A stretch of 64,000 bases of DNA from Mimachlamys varia (taxonomy: Eukaryota; Mollusca; Bivalvia; Pectinida; Pectinidae), in the NCBI GenBank assembly GCA_947623455.1, contig OX392527.1, forward strand, positions 27,458,201-27,522,200, given 5' to 3'. The notes beneath the pieces are model-generated. The model had not been told where the DNA came from. It searched no databases and worked only from the letters and a program-made list of their open reading frames with translations. Positions 45,901 through 55,620 of the stretch are shown here, piece by piece. The position numbers were made by a program, and so were the translations under genes. Numbering within the stretch: position 1 is the first letter of the stretch; each line of letters starts with the position of its first letter.

Positions 45901-48805
45901 AAAAATTCATGTGATAATTTCTTTACACTATATAGCATCTCACTTAATGATAAATGTCATGTTCTGTTCAATGTACAATATAGAGTGATTACCTGGTGGG
46001 TAATATAGCCTGGCCTTAGTTTTACAGAACAACTTAAAATCCCTGTTCAATAGCTGTGGGATCTGTCCTATGTAGTATGTAATACCCTCACACTACTTAC
46101 ATGCACTTATTTGATCTGTTGATATTACTAACATATTAACAAGCAAAAGGATGTATCGCCATTGAACTTAGGAAAGTATTTTCCAATTTTTAATTTTCAT
46201 AAATTCCTAAATCAGTTGCCCCAGATATATATGGATATGAGACAAGGATTTTTTTTACAGTTAATACCTAAACTTAGAAAAAATTACAATATAACATTTA
46301 AATGTGTACTCTACCTGATAAGAAATAAAAAGGTTTTTCACTTACCTTTCAAACTTTTCCTGTAAGCTTCATTATCCTCCAATCGCGCCTGAAGGTTCAC
46401 AAACTCACGGAATCGCCTTTTTACACTTCTGGTGCGAAGCTCCACAGAGTTTGACTCTGTGCTGTACAAGGCATCATACTGAAAAGTATTGCGCATTTCC
46501 AAAACATCACAACTGTCATTCAAAGATAATGCTTTAATTTTTTTTTCAGCTTTGCATCAATATCTTATTAGGATTATGATCCACCACTTATATTTTAGCA
46601 CACAAGGAAAAACCAAATTTGATTCAAGTACAATTTAAAATGAATGGGACCTTGGAATTGCTTGATTATAAATATTCTAGGCATAACAGTCTGATGACAT
46701 ATAAAAAGGAAGGCAAGGTAATGGGATCCATTTCATATTCACCCAATTCTAGACAAAGTTATATATTAGTTACAAAAGATTAACAAAAGAACAAAACATC
46801 GTAAAAACAAGACTCAATTTCAACATCCACTTTCCCACAAGGTGATCAGTCAATAAAACTTTTGAGTATTCAAATTATGCTTTTTTGGACAAAGTGACGG
46901 AGTGCAAACCTACAATTATAATGTAATAACTAACTTTAGTCATACCAGTGGGAAATTTAATTTCAACAACAAATACAGTACATTTATTTTCATAGTTTGG
47001 CAATAGGTCGAAATACCAACCTGTATGTTGTACAGTGTATACTGTGTGGAACTTCTCATCTCCTGTCTCGTCTCTGTATCTATAATGGCTACCTCGACAA
47101 ACAACATACTGGGTGGTTCTAGCGGTTCTAGCTTTTCAATTTGGATTTCCTCACTATCCAGGTATATTTGTACTTTTGATGACATGTCTTCATCATCTGT
47201 AGCACTGCTCTCAGCACTGAAGTCTTCCGGGTCAGAGATCCCTGATGCTGAAACAATACCAAGGTCACTAGGACAACTACGGGCCAATGAAGATTGGCCT
47301 CTATCACAATATAAGGAGTTGCCATGGTCCCCATTTCCAACACTAAGCATGGAGCTTTCTTCACCATACTCATCTAATTGGTCTTTTCTCGGATTAGATA
47401 GATCCGCTCCACACAGAAAATTTTGCAAATCATGTCTGCTTGATGCTGAGCTTGACCTTCTCATGCCTAAATCTGACCTGTGTGAGCGATTCCCAGGTAG
47501 ATGATTCTCTGATGAACCGAGTCTGTTTTGATCTTGAATGTCAGTATTTTTCTGTTGGTCAGATAAGCATATTTCAACATCTTGCTGAACTGCATTTTGA
47601 TAGGCAGTGACTTTGGCACTTTCAAGATTTCTGTCCAACAGGCTTTCTGATATTTCATTGTCATCTACAGAGCATGACACCTTCTCATCAGAGAGTATCT
47701 TTATTATGCATTCATACAAAAAGTCAGAGTCTGACAGTAGCTCTATCACAGGTAAAAATATATTGCATGTAAAAATCTCAACAAAAAGTAGATATGAGGT
47801 ATTACAAAGGTGGAGATGATCAGAAAGAAGCTGGGACAGCAAAATTTGAACTATTGATCTGAAATATATAACCTCATTTTCCACTCCCCAAACTGCTGAA
47901 TGATAGGAAAACTTGATCTCAAAGGCATCTTCTACAGAGTTAATTCTACGCGAGGCATACAGATGTTGATTTGATGACAATCTACGCTGACTCAAGCGTC
48001 TTCGAGGCTGAGTTTTATATAGTGTGCGAGCTACTTGAAACATGCGGAGGTGCTGCCTATACTGCTGGAGAATGTCAGCAAATAAATTGTATGTATCAAG
48101 GTTTTGGAATCTTTTGCATAATTGAAGAAAGCATGTGTTGATAATGCCATGTGTGTCCTCAACTACAGAATCACTTGCAGAGTAGAATGTACAATACCAA
48201 GGTTCTACAAAGTCTTTAGAAACGAGGCATGAGAATAGCTGGACCTCGTCCGTCCACCTACATGTAACGATTTCATCGCTAGGCTTCCCAACTTCCTCGT
48301 GCATATTGTGGTCATCAGAGGGTTTCTGACCGACTTCCTCTTCCGAACCATTGGGTGCGTCTTTCCCAATAGAAAGGATGAGTTCAGCATTTTTAACAGT
48401 GTCCTCGTCATGCTCCTGTGCATCATGAAACTCCTCGTCTTTGGCCTCTTTCGGACCAGGGCCTTGCCAGCCTCCTGCAGTTGATCCAGGTTCATAGTTT
48501 ATTTTCAATAATTTTACGAGCCGAAATATATGTTTGAACAACGATTCATGTTTTGTTACAAAAAGCAAGATAGAAACACCAAATGAAAAATTTGTTTGCA
48601 CAGACGTCAGAACATGACATGCGACTACTGAGGCAATGACAGCCAAAACGTAAACAAACACAACTGTCAACAGACGGACATAAAAGATGGAAGCAAATCC
48701 AACAAACAGGGAAATTATCACTATCTTTTGGAAAGACGAGAATCTATTATGGTATCCATAGATATCTTTGATACGTCCCCAGGCCTTTACAATCTTTTCA
48801 TCCAT
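33852..48805 (-). CDS. SNX19: Sorting nexin 19, ten coding exons, complete
   Basis: The spliced product is 1,097 residues (human SNX19 is about 990). Order: hydrophobic membrane hairpin at about 25-70, PXA domain at about 185-363, Ser/acidic linker, PX domain at about 568-700, acidic linker, nexin C domain at about 935-1065. There is no RGS domain between PXA and PX, which separates SNX19 from SNX13/14/25. Diagnostic matches include RRFREFVNLQARLE, VKGPRRWLSLPFGNMD, GHIAFVRKAPE, PRIDK and ETLWPNGQL. All nine junctions have GT-AG ends and keep frame. The start ATG has A at -3 and G at +4, with an in-frame TGA 18 nt upstream. In vertebrates SNX19 is an ER protein whose PX domain contacts endolysosomes via PI3P; the same role here is inference. 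The introns carry an unusual transposon and repeat load. Confidence 0.93.
34170..35260 (+). repeat. 128-bp tandem core repeats of element 2
   Basis: The unit TTCATTGAAATCGGACAATA, then TTTCGACCAATCAGAAGCC, GCGGCCATGTTGACGAATCA and CGGAGGTTACGACAATGTC starts at 34233, 34361 and 34489 (period exactly 128). A fourth start follows the foldback insert near 35202. A truncated unit precedes the first. Confidence 0.9.
34616..35200. mobile_element. 585-bp foldback transposon nested in element 2
   Basis: The left end GGACTATATATGGTTTGGGC and right end AAAACCATATATAGTCC are inverted, and the similarity continues inward. GGCCCCCAAAT, ATGGAAACCATC, AATATGCATAAATTA and GCATTCTTGAACAAA all have inverted partners, so each arm is about 270 bp with a short centre. 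Removing it restores an uninterrupted 128-bp unit (ATTAAA joined to TTTCATTG). No target-site duplication is evident. There is no coding capacity. Confidence 0.8.
35863..35950 (-). CDS. SNX19: SNX19 exon 9, nexin C domain
   Basis: Residues 1039-1068, DILKQLVGSEDYQFSIDEII and ESMEHQKLNR, match the vertebrate segment ending LINR. The acceptor is GTTTGTTGCAG and the donor AACAG|GTAACAT, phase 2. Confidence 0.93.
36438..36617 (-). repeat. Retroelement 3' tail repeat, copy 3, in SNX19 intron 8
   Basis: Read on the - strand it has TTACATGGCGGATGTCGTCGA, GAAGACGCTTACTCTTCC and CACTGGTCTTATTCTG, the family of 6057-6233. It lies in the sense orientation of SNX19, between exons 8 and 9. Confidence 0.65.
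36800..36984 (-). CDS. SNX19: SNX19 exon 8, nexin C domain
   Basis: Residues 977-1039, FLMMELDTLTSEKMCVFYIR, then TLRETLWPNGQLSLEGR to CLAEFFPG. It aligns with vertebrate SNX19 around LLLLQESIWPGG. The acceptor is ATCCTGTAG and the donor CCGG|GTAATTA, phase 1. Confidence 0.95.
37508..41013 (-). repeat. 41-bp minisatellite made of the SNX19 exon 7 splice-donor region
   Basis: About 85 head-to-tail copies of a 41-bp unit, on the - strand CACCTGGCTGGTACTGCC, CTTCACAG, GTGAGTCTAACTAAA. The unit reproduces the exon 7 end (HLAGTALHR codons) and the intron 7 start. The copy at the exon edge extends to 41013 in coding sequence. I count roughly 30 units with CAG|GTGAGT, many with CAG|GTCAGT and some with CCAGTCAGT. 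The array makes up about 3.46 of the 3.99 kb of intron 7. Because 41 is not a multiple of three, units shift frame. Confidence 0.95.
40973..41120 (-). CDS. SNX19: SNX19 exon 7, start of nexin C domain
   Basis: Residues 928-977, DGHPNNADEITLAEAVIDLA through WVTRDRVVSL to TKHLAGTALHR, open the nexin C domain. The acceptor is AATTTTTAG. The donor is CACAG|GTGAGTC, phase 2. The last 35-40 coding bases are one divergent unit of the 41-bp minisatellite that fills the next intron. Reading past the donor gives AGG TGA, an immediate stop. Confidence 0.95.
41898..42366 (-). CDS. SNX19: SNX19 exon 6, acidic disordered linker
   Basis: Residues 772-928 run from VSNFQGKLNHYMRKLD to SSPTGGEGAT. They are rich in Glu, Asp, Ser, Thr and Pro and probably disordered. 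The acceptor is TCACTTAG and the donor CACAG|GTAGGTA, phase 1 (GAT codon split). Confidence 0.92.
43126..43296 (-). CDS. SNX19: SNX19 exon 5, linker
   Basis: It encodes residues 715-771, MIVKTMSDVFDKIGELSNKA to VDFSADSK, an amphipathic start followed by acidic, low-complexity linker. The acceptor is TTTGCAG and the donor AAG|GTAAGTC, phase 0. Confidence 0.92.
43755..43880 (-). CDS. SNX19: SNX19 exon 4, end of PX domain
   Basis: It encodes SLIQKLDICNGSELKEFLAY, then EGDGHIAFVRKAPEMSVPRI and DK (residues 673-714). The vertebrate counterpart reads IAFVKK and SRIDK. The acceptor is TTTGTAG and the donor AAG|GTAAATC, phase 0. Confidence 0.95.
44125..44222 (-). CDS. SNX19: SNX19 exon 3, PX domain
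   Basis: It encodes DVKGPRRWLSLPFGNMD, then SRRKSLETFLK (residues 640-672). The RRKSL segment provides the second basic patch typical of PX domains. The acceptor is TGCTACAG and the donor AAA|GTAAGA, phase 0. The exon has no G at its last base, a slightly weaker donor context. Confidence 0.93.
44330..45763 (-). mobile_element. TTAA-flanked MITE, copy B, split by an insertion, in SNX19 intron 2
   Basis: The ends AGGCCCAATTTACG and CGTATATTGGGCCT are flanked by TTAA (44326-44329 and 45764-45767). The body is the inverted form of copies A and C. It is interrupted between 44631 and 45671 by another TTAA element; joining the two outer parts restores the MITE sequence across ATCAG-TTAA-TCTTAAC. 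Confidence 0.85.
44632..45670. mobile_element. 1.04-kb TTAA element nested inside MITE copy B
   Basis: The ends GGACGCTCGACCCT and AGGGTCGAGCCTCC are imperfect inverted repeats. TTAA is duplicated on both sides (44628-44631 and 45671-45674), the piggyBac-type signature. Inside is one 96-codon frame at 44658-44948 (+) with a Cys/His-containing and acidic C-terminal half. I do not recognise it as a transposase, and the element is far too short to be autonomous. Confidence 0.75.
46346..46478 (-). CDS. SNX19: SNX19 exon 2, PX domain core
   Basis: It begins after CTTTTCAG and reads YDALYSTE, then KRRFREFVNLQARLE (residues 596-640). RRFREF at 616-621 carries the arginine expected to bind the 3-phosphate of PI3P. 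The donor is AAAG|GTAAGTG, phase 1. Confidence 0.95.
47021..48805 (-). CDS. SNX19: SNX19 exon 1 (residues 1-595)
   Basis: One very large exon encodes the membrane hairpin, the PXA domain (LVSKDFVEPWYCTFY at about 194; FVEIFTCNIFLPVIELLSDS at about 341), a Ser-rich linker and the first PX strands ending YTLYNIQ. The donor is CAG|GTTGGTA, phase 0. An internal stretch QPRRRLSQRRLSSNQ inside PXA is basic and looks like a loop insertion. Confidence 0.95.
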
Positions 48806-49640
48806 TCTTATGGCAAATAGTCACAATCCATGTCAAAATAGTTATCATCATAATTTTTGTGAATGGAGGTCGCCATACTTAATCCCGCAGCAAATTTCAT
48901 CCGATCATGTGATCTATCACATGACATTGACATAACAAAAGCTAATAAATAAAGCTAAAAAATAATACTTATAAAGAAAATGAGTTGGGGAAATAACGCT
49001 GAAGTAAATAGTTACTTTTATCTGTATTGCATTAGCGACTGAAAAACAGCGGCAGATAACGAGTTACCTTTGTGATCAAGGGAGATAACTGTTACATGAC
49101 CGCTAGCTTACTTTTAATGGAGCATTTAATGGCCAAGTAATGGATGCAGACTGAAAGCCTCTATATCCATATCATAAAGTAACAAATATCAGTAAACATA
49201 TTAATCAGGTGTGGTATAAAATTGACATTATTATTATCATTATTGGTACAATAGTTGAAACAATTATTATCTAGAGCTATATCTCAAATATAGTGTACAT
49301 GTACATGTACTGTCCGCCTCTACAGCTATAAACTGTTCCATGTATCAGTAATTCGTTGAATGTTTTTTTTTCTTATAGGCCTATCCAGGCGACATCTTTT
49401 CTTATATATTTTCTTGGATGGCCCCTGGTTCTGCGTTGTCCATTTGAAAATAATCTCTAGTTACTCTGAAATCATATACGGTTTAGGATTTTGTTGACAG
49501 GAAGAAGCTTAATTAGTTGTATGGAACATATTCAACTATATTGCAAGAAAGATGAAAGATTTGGCTAAAACTTCTGCTTTATCAACATCCGGCCATCTGT
49601 TTTTCATTATCGTTTAATCCTTCAAGTCCGAAATTTCTGT
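48806..49640. other. SNX19 upstream region
   Basis: The interval upstream of the SNX19 start codon should hold its 5' UTR and promoter, but no TATA box or initiator can be assigned. The segment 48806-48910 is the likely 5' leader. No gene is seen here. Confidence 0.4.
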
Positions 49641-49644
49641 TTTT

Positions 49645-50070
49645 TACCCCCGCAACGAAGTTAGAGGGTGTATATATATACTGGATTCAGGTTTTCTGTC
49701 CGTCTGTCTGTCTGTAGACACATCTTATTCGAACAACTTCTCCTTTACATGTGGATCGATTTTCACACAGGTATGCTAGGGAACATGAGCAGATGTGCAT
49801 GCAGCTGTTTAAATTCCAAAAATTTAATTGCCAAGATAACAGGTCACTATTAACAGGGTTTTCTTGTCCGCAAAACTCCTCCTTTTCTTGCGGACCGATT
49901 TTCACAAAACTTCACAGATATACTAGATATAGGGAACGTGTAGATGTGCTGCAGCTGTTTGAATTCCACAATTTTAGTTGGCATGGTAACTGGTTATGAT
50001 TTTATTTTGGTTGCCATGGTAACTGGTCACTTTTAACGGGTTTTTAATGTCATGCTGATTGCGGGGTTAT
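49645..50070 (-). mobile_element. Pearl/Helentron-like non-autonomous element 3
   Basis: Read on the - strand it begins TAACCCCGCAAT and ends TTGCGGGGGTA, an inverted pair. It contains two imperfect tandem repeats (each with GATTTTCACA, GTAGATGTGC or GCAGATGTGC, GCAGCTGTTT and CATGGTAACTGG-like words), a CAGA/GGAC microsatellite and a 3' hairpin-like CCCTCTAACTTCG...GGGGG end. It is the same architecture as elements 1 and 2 with different sequence. Confidence 0.6.
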
Positions 50071-50297
50071 TAGTTACTTTTCGTTTTGAATTTCCATAAA
50101 TCACTTCGAATGTGTTCTCCCCCAATCCCTATCTCAGATAACTCCCTTTTCCTGGACCACTCATATGTATTGTTGATTAGTTTATTTTAGGCTATTTTTT
50201 TTTTTTATCCCTAACTCACTTTTTTGCGGTAGGTAAATAGATATAGTTTCAGGATTATCAGTTTTCTTGTTAGATTATATTCACGAGAGAACCAATC

Positions 50298-50434
50298 AAT
50301 CTGATTAAAATACAGATCCTCGCTATTACTATCGTGTGTAGGATCGTAATAGTGAGGATATGTATTTTAATCAGATTGTGTAAGGATCCTACACACGTTA
50401 GTAATAGTGAGGATTTGTATTTTAATCAGATTGA
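50298..50434. repeat. Nested palindrome
   Basis: The arm AATCTGATTAAAATAC, then GATCCTC and CTATTAC, is followed by an inverted arm (GTAATAGTGAGGAT, TTTTAATCAGATT) and then by a second copy of that inverted arm. The two spacers, CGTGTGTAGGATC and GATCCTACACACG, are exact reverse complements of each other. No coding potential is seen. Confidence 0.75.
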
Positions 50435-50499
50435 GAATCAATGTGCCTGTTGTGAATCGCTCACTTGCTAGTGACCTATAATACAGCCAAAGAAAAAAT

Positions 50500-51760
50500 A
50501 TCGGCGTCAAATATTCTATTGAAAAGTATTAAGATATGAAACCCGTTTTCTGGTCTTTCATTTGAACACACTTGTACTGTCCAGTACCCTTGCTACAGCT
50601 GTAATCGAGAAGAGGTTGTTTTTAGATTTTCAACACATGTAACCAATATAACCCTGAAAACGGGTCTAGGTCACTCATTTGAACAAAATGATATTACTTC
50701 ATCCCTATATATTGCTACATTTCAAATATCAAAACTCAGGACTTTTTAAGTTATTGGGAAGAAAATTTGAAGACATGACCCCTGTGACATTGAATGTCAT
50801 TCAATTCAACAATTTGGTAGCCCTTTATCCAAAAAATGTTCATGGTCCAATATCAGTACTTTGGACCTTCTGGTTATTCAGAAAAAAATCTCTCAATCTC
50901 TTTGACACTGGGTCAATGTCGTTCTTTTAAACAAGTTTGATAGCTCTTCATGCCAGCATGTATACATACTCCATGAAAGTATCCGATGCTTTTGGGTTTT
51001 TGAGAAGAAACTGTTTGAAGGTTTTAAGACCTTTTACCCCAGTAATCTTGACAATAGGCCAGGGTCATCCATTTGAACAAACGTGGTAGGCCTACATTCC
51101 AGCATGTGACTTGCCCAATATCAGTACTCTGTGCCTTTTGGTATTGAGAAGAAGTCGTTAGAATATTTCAAACAAATTTGACCCATGCCCATAAGACCTG
51201 TAAGCCTGTAGCGTATCTCAAGGTCACAAGGTTCAAGTATGCTAAACTTGTTATCAATAGCAAAAAGGCTCGACATGTAGAAAGCTAGAATTAAAGGGCT
51301 ACCAATTTTGTTCCAAGTAAATGACCTTGCTCAGCTTTCAATGTTACAGGGGTCAAATTTGTTTTAAATCTTTAACTTCTGAATAACATAACGGCCCATG
51401 GTATTGCTATTTGATAAATGGTTAAGAGTAATCATGTTTGCTCCAATCAATGACCTTAAGCCACTGCCAAGGTAATAGATCAAATGTCTTAAAATCTTCA
51501 TAGGACTATATAGCTGCTTCTCAATAACAAAATGGTAGAGAGTACTGAAAGGCCTACCAAGTTTGTTCAAATAAATGACCTTGACGTACATTCAAAGTCA
51601 CATTGATCAAATGTAGTAAACCTTCAAAAGGTGTCGTCTCAATAACCCAAAGGCCAAGGGTACTGGATATCAGGAGATGTATGTTAAAATCTATTGAAAT
51701 GTATGTCAGTAGCTTTTAGCTTATCATGGTTTATTTTAAAGAGTATAGATACTGTCATAC
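50500..51760 (+). repeat. Degenerate tandem repeat of about 130-140 bp
   Basis: The words GGTCACTCATTTGAACAAA, TTGGTAGCCCTTTA, CCAATATCAGTACT and GACCTTCTGGTTATT recur with variation near 50560, 50670, 50790, 50900, 51060, 51220 and 51320. I recall this as a common bivalve repeat type. Open frames here are short and unsupported. Confidence 0.6.
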
Positions 51761-53193
51761 TGAACACCTCACCTCAGTTTGACGGACTTTAAGCAATGAC
51801 AGACACTTTCAAAATCCAAATTGGTCGCCTTTTCAAAATAATGGACCAAGGAGAGTCTGCGAATGGATTTTCATAAAGATCCTTACAGTAATGTTTGACA
51901 AGTGGCCATAAGCATGGGCAAAGCATGATTTGATTGGGCTTAAAAGCTCCAATCAGAGAGGTAATTCCCTTTTTGCTTTTAATCACTAGATGACCTTTTT
52001 GAGCATTTGTTGACTTGATGTTAATGCATTTGGTTCCATACCAGTACAACTTTAAATGGTTTGCTTCATTGAACAGATGGTTAAATGATTCACAGGGATT
52101 TCTTCTGTGAGAAAAAATGCCAAATAAATTCATTTCAATTGGAAATTAAATATGAAACTAAACAAAGACATTGTGATTATCAGGTCCATTTTATTCAGTT
52201 TAATTCACACCGATTTGCGTTAAATGTACTTTTCTTATGATCATATACACAAAATTTGAAATGGTATGCAAAAATGTCCTATAATAATGTATCGTTTTAT
52301 AATTTCAGTTTCATCATCATGATCAGATTCCTTTTGTTCTTTACGCATCCATGTTTAAATTTCCAATACTATATCAACCCTCTAAATGAGGATATTTTAA
52401 CAATATGACTTTGATTACAAAAATAAAAATCAACTATGATAGCAGCTGAAATATTTTCAAAGCATATTACACATGCAATAATCTGAAGGAAATTCTATCT
52501 TAAATTTCATGATCTTAGGGTATTTAATTCCAATTCGAAGGTCAACCTATTCATATAAAGAACGAGAAACCTAAACTGCAATCCATGTTCACTTAGAAAT
52601 AAAGATAAGTTAACAAAATCAAATACACAGCCATTTTATGAAATAGCAGCACATTGTCAAATGTTAACAGATTAGTGTGTTGATGCCAATGTATATTCGA
52701 ACGTATTAAAAAGTAAAATCATGGTGTAATAGAACAATGTAAAAGCCCAAAAAGGGCTAGAATTTAGAGTATTGCTAAAATATGTTTGTTTTAAGGACGA
52801 CTCTATCACTGTGTCTCATTAAACCTCTAATATAGAATGTATGTTAATGCACACTATTCAACAGTATCAATGATTGGATGCTGAAAGGACTTCGGAATCA
52901 TATTCTGAATTTCATGATAACTTTTCTGAGATTCAAGACATGTACTGTAGTTATACAATTAATGAATCAGTTTCATATTTAAATCATATGTTAACAAACA
53001 CAATGATAAAAAAACACTCTCACACAACATATAATAAATGACTACATAAAATAATTTACAAGTAAACATTCTTTCATTCAGCACCACATTTATACAATAC
53101 TCAAATCTATCAAGCAAGGCCATTTCAGGATCAAGATTTAAAATCAGTTTTATACTCTAACTCGAGCAATGCGATTTCAATTAACAATACTAG
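51761..53193. other. No gene supported
   Basis: A 114-codon frame on the - strand (52133-51789) has no recognisable domain. The rest is AT-rich without ordered repeats. Confidence 0.4.
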
Positions 53194-53197
53194 TTAA

Positions 53198-53582
53198 AGG
53201 CCCAATATACGTAAATTTCGGTAAAACTTGAAGCGAAAATAAAGTCTAATAAACTTATTATATTTATAGATTTAGTTCAGATTAACTGATACCAGCAATA
53301 TTAAAGATGATTTCTTTCGTGGTTACCGGTACAGCAGCAGTTGAAACACGCTATTTGTAAACACGTGTCCACTTCGAACCGTCTTCTACCATCGGTTTGT
53401 TGTTGGAGTGGGCCCCACCTGAACTATTTTCAATTCTTTGGATTTTTCTGTCAAGAGTTTCTTGTTAGTTACCGCTCAGGTTTACTTCGTTTTAGGCTTA
53501 TTTTTGCATGGTTATCAACTGGATTTTTTTCCATAATTTTTAGAATCTCGAAAAATTTCCTGAAGTTACGTATATTGGGCCT
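53198..53582 (+). mobile_element. TTAA-flanked MITE, copy C
   Basis: The ends AGGCCCAATATACG and CGTATATTGGGCCT are flanked by TTAA at 53194-53197 and 53583-53586. It is nearly colinear with copy A and uninterrupted, so it can serve as the reference copy for the family (385 bp). Confidence 0.88.
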
Positions 53583-53586
53583 TTAA

Positions 53587-55396
53587 ATAGAACATATGTA
53601 ATTTGAAAATTGTCACTTTTTGTCAATTAATGAAATTAATATGAAATCTATTTAATTGACATTGGTAATTAAAGTTACTGTCATTAACAAATAATGTATT
53701 TATCTTGTTAACATTAAATGTTATACTTCAATATTATGAACATTAAATTGTAACCTTTGTACTTTACAGAATATAACATACTTTTAACCCCCCTCCCCCC
53801 ATTTTATTTTAATAATACAAATAATCTTTGAATGTGAACTATATTCACATCTTATGGTGTATAATTAGGAGAAGTATGCAAAGATATACATATACTAGCT
53901 TAATATAATCACATTTCATTTAGATTTCCATTCTGACCACTTCTACACTCACTCTGTCTCACATATATATGAATACAGGTACTTAGTAATTCATTTGATG
54001 ATGTTTACAATGTAACAATGATAAGCCACACCAATTCAATAGTTGTAGCTATTTATATAATACCCGGTAAAACAAGTGTTTGATGATTAAAACCAACTTT
54101 TCAAAACTGTTTTCTTTAGTGTATTACTGCATCTTCAACTGCCTTTTCCTGTTTTTTTTTTATAATAATGCAATTTCATGGCTCTTTTAATAAATCATAC
54201 TTGAATTATTAATCATTTAGAACCAAACAGAGTGAGGCAAGATTTTCCTTCTTATATATATAGCACTCCGCAAAGGCTGGGGAACTGTTAAATCTGAAAA
54301 TGTGTACTTAAGTATTAGCCTTTGTAAGACAAAAAGTTTTACCAATGAACACAACAAGGTGATTTTATGTACCCGGGTAAGCACCAAAAAAGAGAACTAT
54401 AGGGCTTTTCCATGAAGACTAGTTCTGAACTACTTCATCCTCTAACAATGTATGTTGGAGAACAGCATAGCTCGCCTATTGGTGATATATTTTGGTGTAG
54501 CAATTATCACTCCATCACCACCAACATATCCCTTAATAATGTTAAATTCCTTTTTATTACTCTTAAGTTATTGCCAAACCCATTTATAATGTCAACACAA
54601 ATGATCAGATATAAAAAAGATTTGCGGTAACTTAACATTTCAAAAGAAATAACAATGTTAAATAGTCAACATATTCATAGTGGTGACCGAACCAACACTG
54701 CATATACTGACTTGTCAAATAACTTGGACCAAGTCAAATTTACCAGTTTTTGCCCCCTATACTATGAAAATAGAGTGCAGCTAATGGCTTACATTCCACA
54801 TAAATACTTTAACCTTACAATAAACAGGATATTGATAGTACGATCAGACCCAACACTTCACAAAAACCTTGCCCAAAACTTAAAACCTCTGACATGGTAA
54901 CTAAATTATCCCCATTCTCTGGATAGGCAAGCTAATTATAGAGAACAAAAGCAGAAGTTTGTCCGAGGAAGGTGCTCTTTTTCTAATGCCAAACAAAAGG
55001 AAGTAAATATTTGGTTTCTATGTAATATAAAGGGGTATACTTATTTCAATTAATGGAGAAATTAAAGTTATTAATTTGTAAAAATAGATTTTCAGTAAAA
55101 ATGTAGACGTTTGTGGCAAGGACCCCCCCCCCCCCCCCCCCAGGAACATTTATACATCCCAAATTGTCCAACAAAAATAAATGCCAGTCATCTAAGAGAA
55201 ATTACCCTTTCAAATGAAAGATAAAATAATATCTAATTGAAAATCAAATCAGTGAAACACATTGTTTTGTCCATGATCTGAACTACTTTGTTAGCTTACA
55301 ACGCCAGTTCATCATTTGAAAATAAATACAGGAAAACATGTATACGACACTAAAACAACAACACTTTTTATAAGGTTGTTTTGATGTGACCTAATG
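53587..55396. other. Probable SAFB-like 3' UTR and downstream DNA
   Basis: No gene is seen. Candidate AATAAA hexamers on the - strand occur near 54552 and 53803, but none can be chosen. A 19-base C run lies at 55123-55141. Confidence 0.4.
55123..55141. repeat. Poly-C run of 19
   Basis: Nineteen consecutive C on the + strand, read as poly-G in the probable 3' UTR of the SAFB-like transcript, about 260 bases beyond its stop codon. Confidence 0.95.
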
Positions 55397-55620
55397 CTAG
55401 TATCTCCTAGCATTGTGATTCATTCCTATGTGAGTGTTCATTGGTTGAGCTGCATGCTGTCCTGTCATTAATCGCTGGCCTCCCATCACCATACCAGGCT
55501 GCTGCATATTGGTCATATACGTACTAGCACCCATGTTGGAGGAAAGTCCTGACGCAGACTGTGACCCACTTCCCCAGTGACTAGATTGGTGGGCGGCATT
55601 GCGAGAGGCCGGTACAACAC
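55397..55620 (-). CDS. SAFB: SAFB-like last coding exon
   Basis: Reads GVVPASRNAAHQSSHWGSGS through GASTYMTNMQQPGMVMGGQR to HIGMNHNARRY, then TAG. The tail is rich in Gly, Met, Gln and Ser and ends in the family's RRY. The acceptor is CTTGATAG. Confidence 0.9.

Noticed and set aside
47025..47504. 159-codon + strand frame
   Set aside because: It is the antisense shadow of SNX19 exon 1, which has clear family homology on the - strand.
51789..52133. 114-codon frame on the - strand as a gene
   Set aside because: No domain recognised and no splice partners; lies in intergenic DNA next to degenerate repeats.
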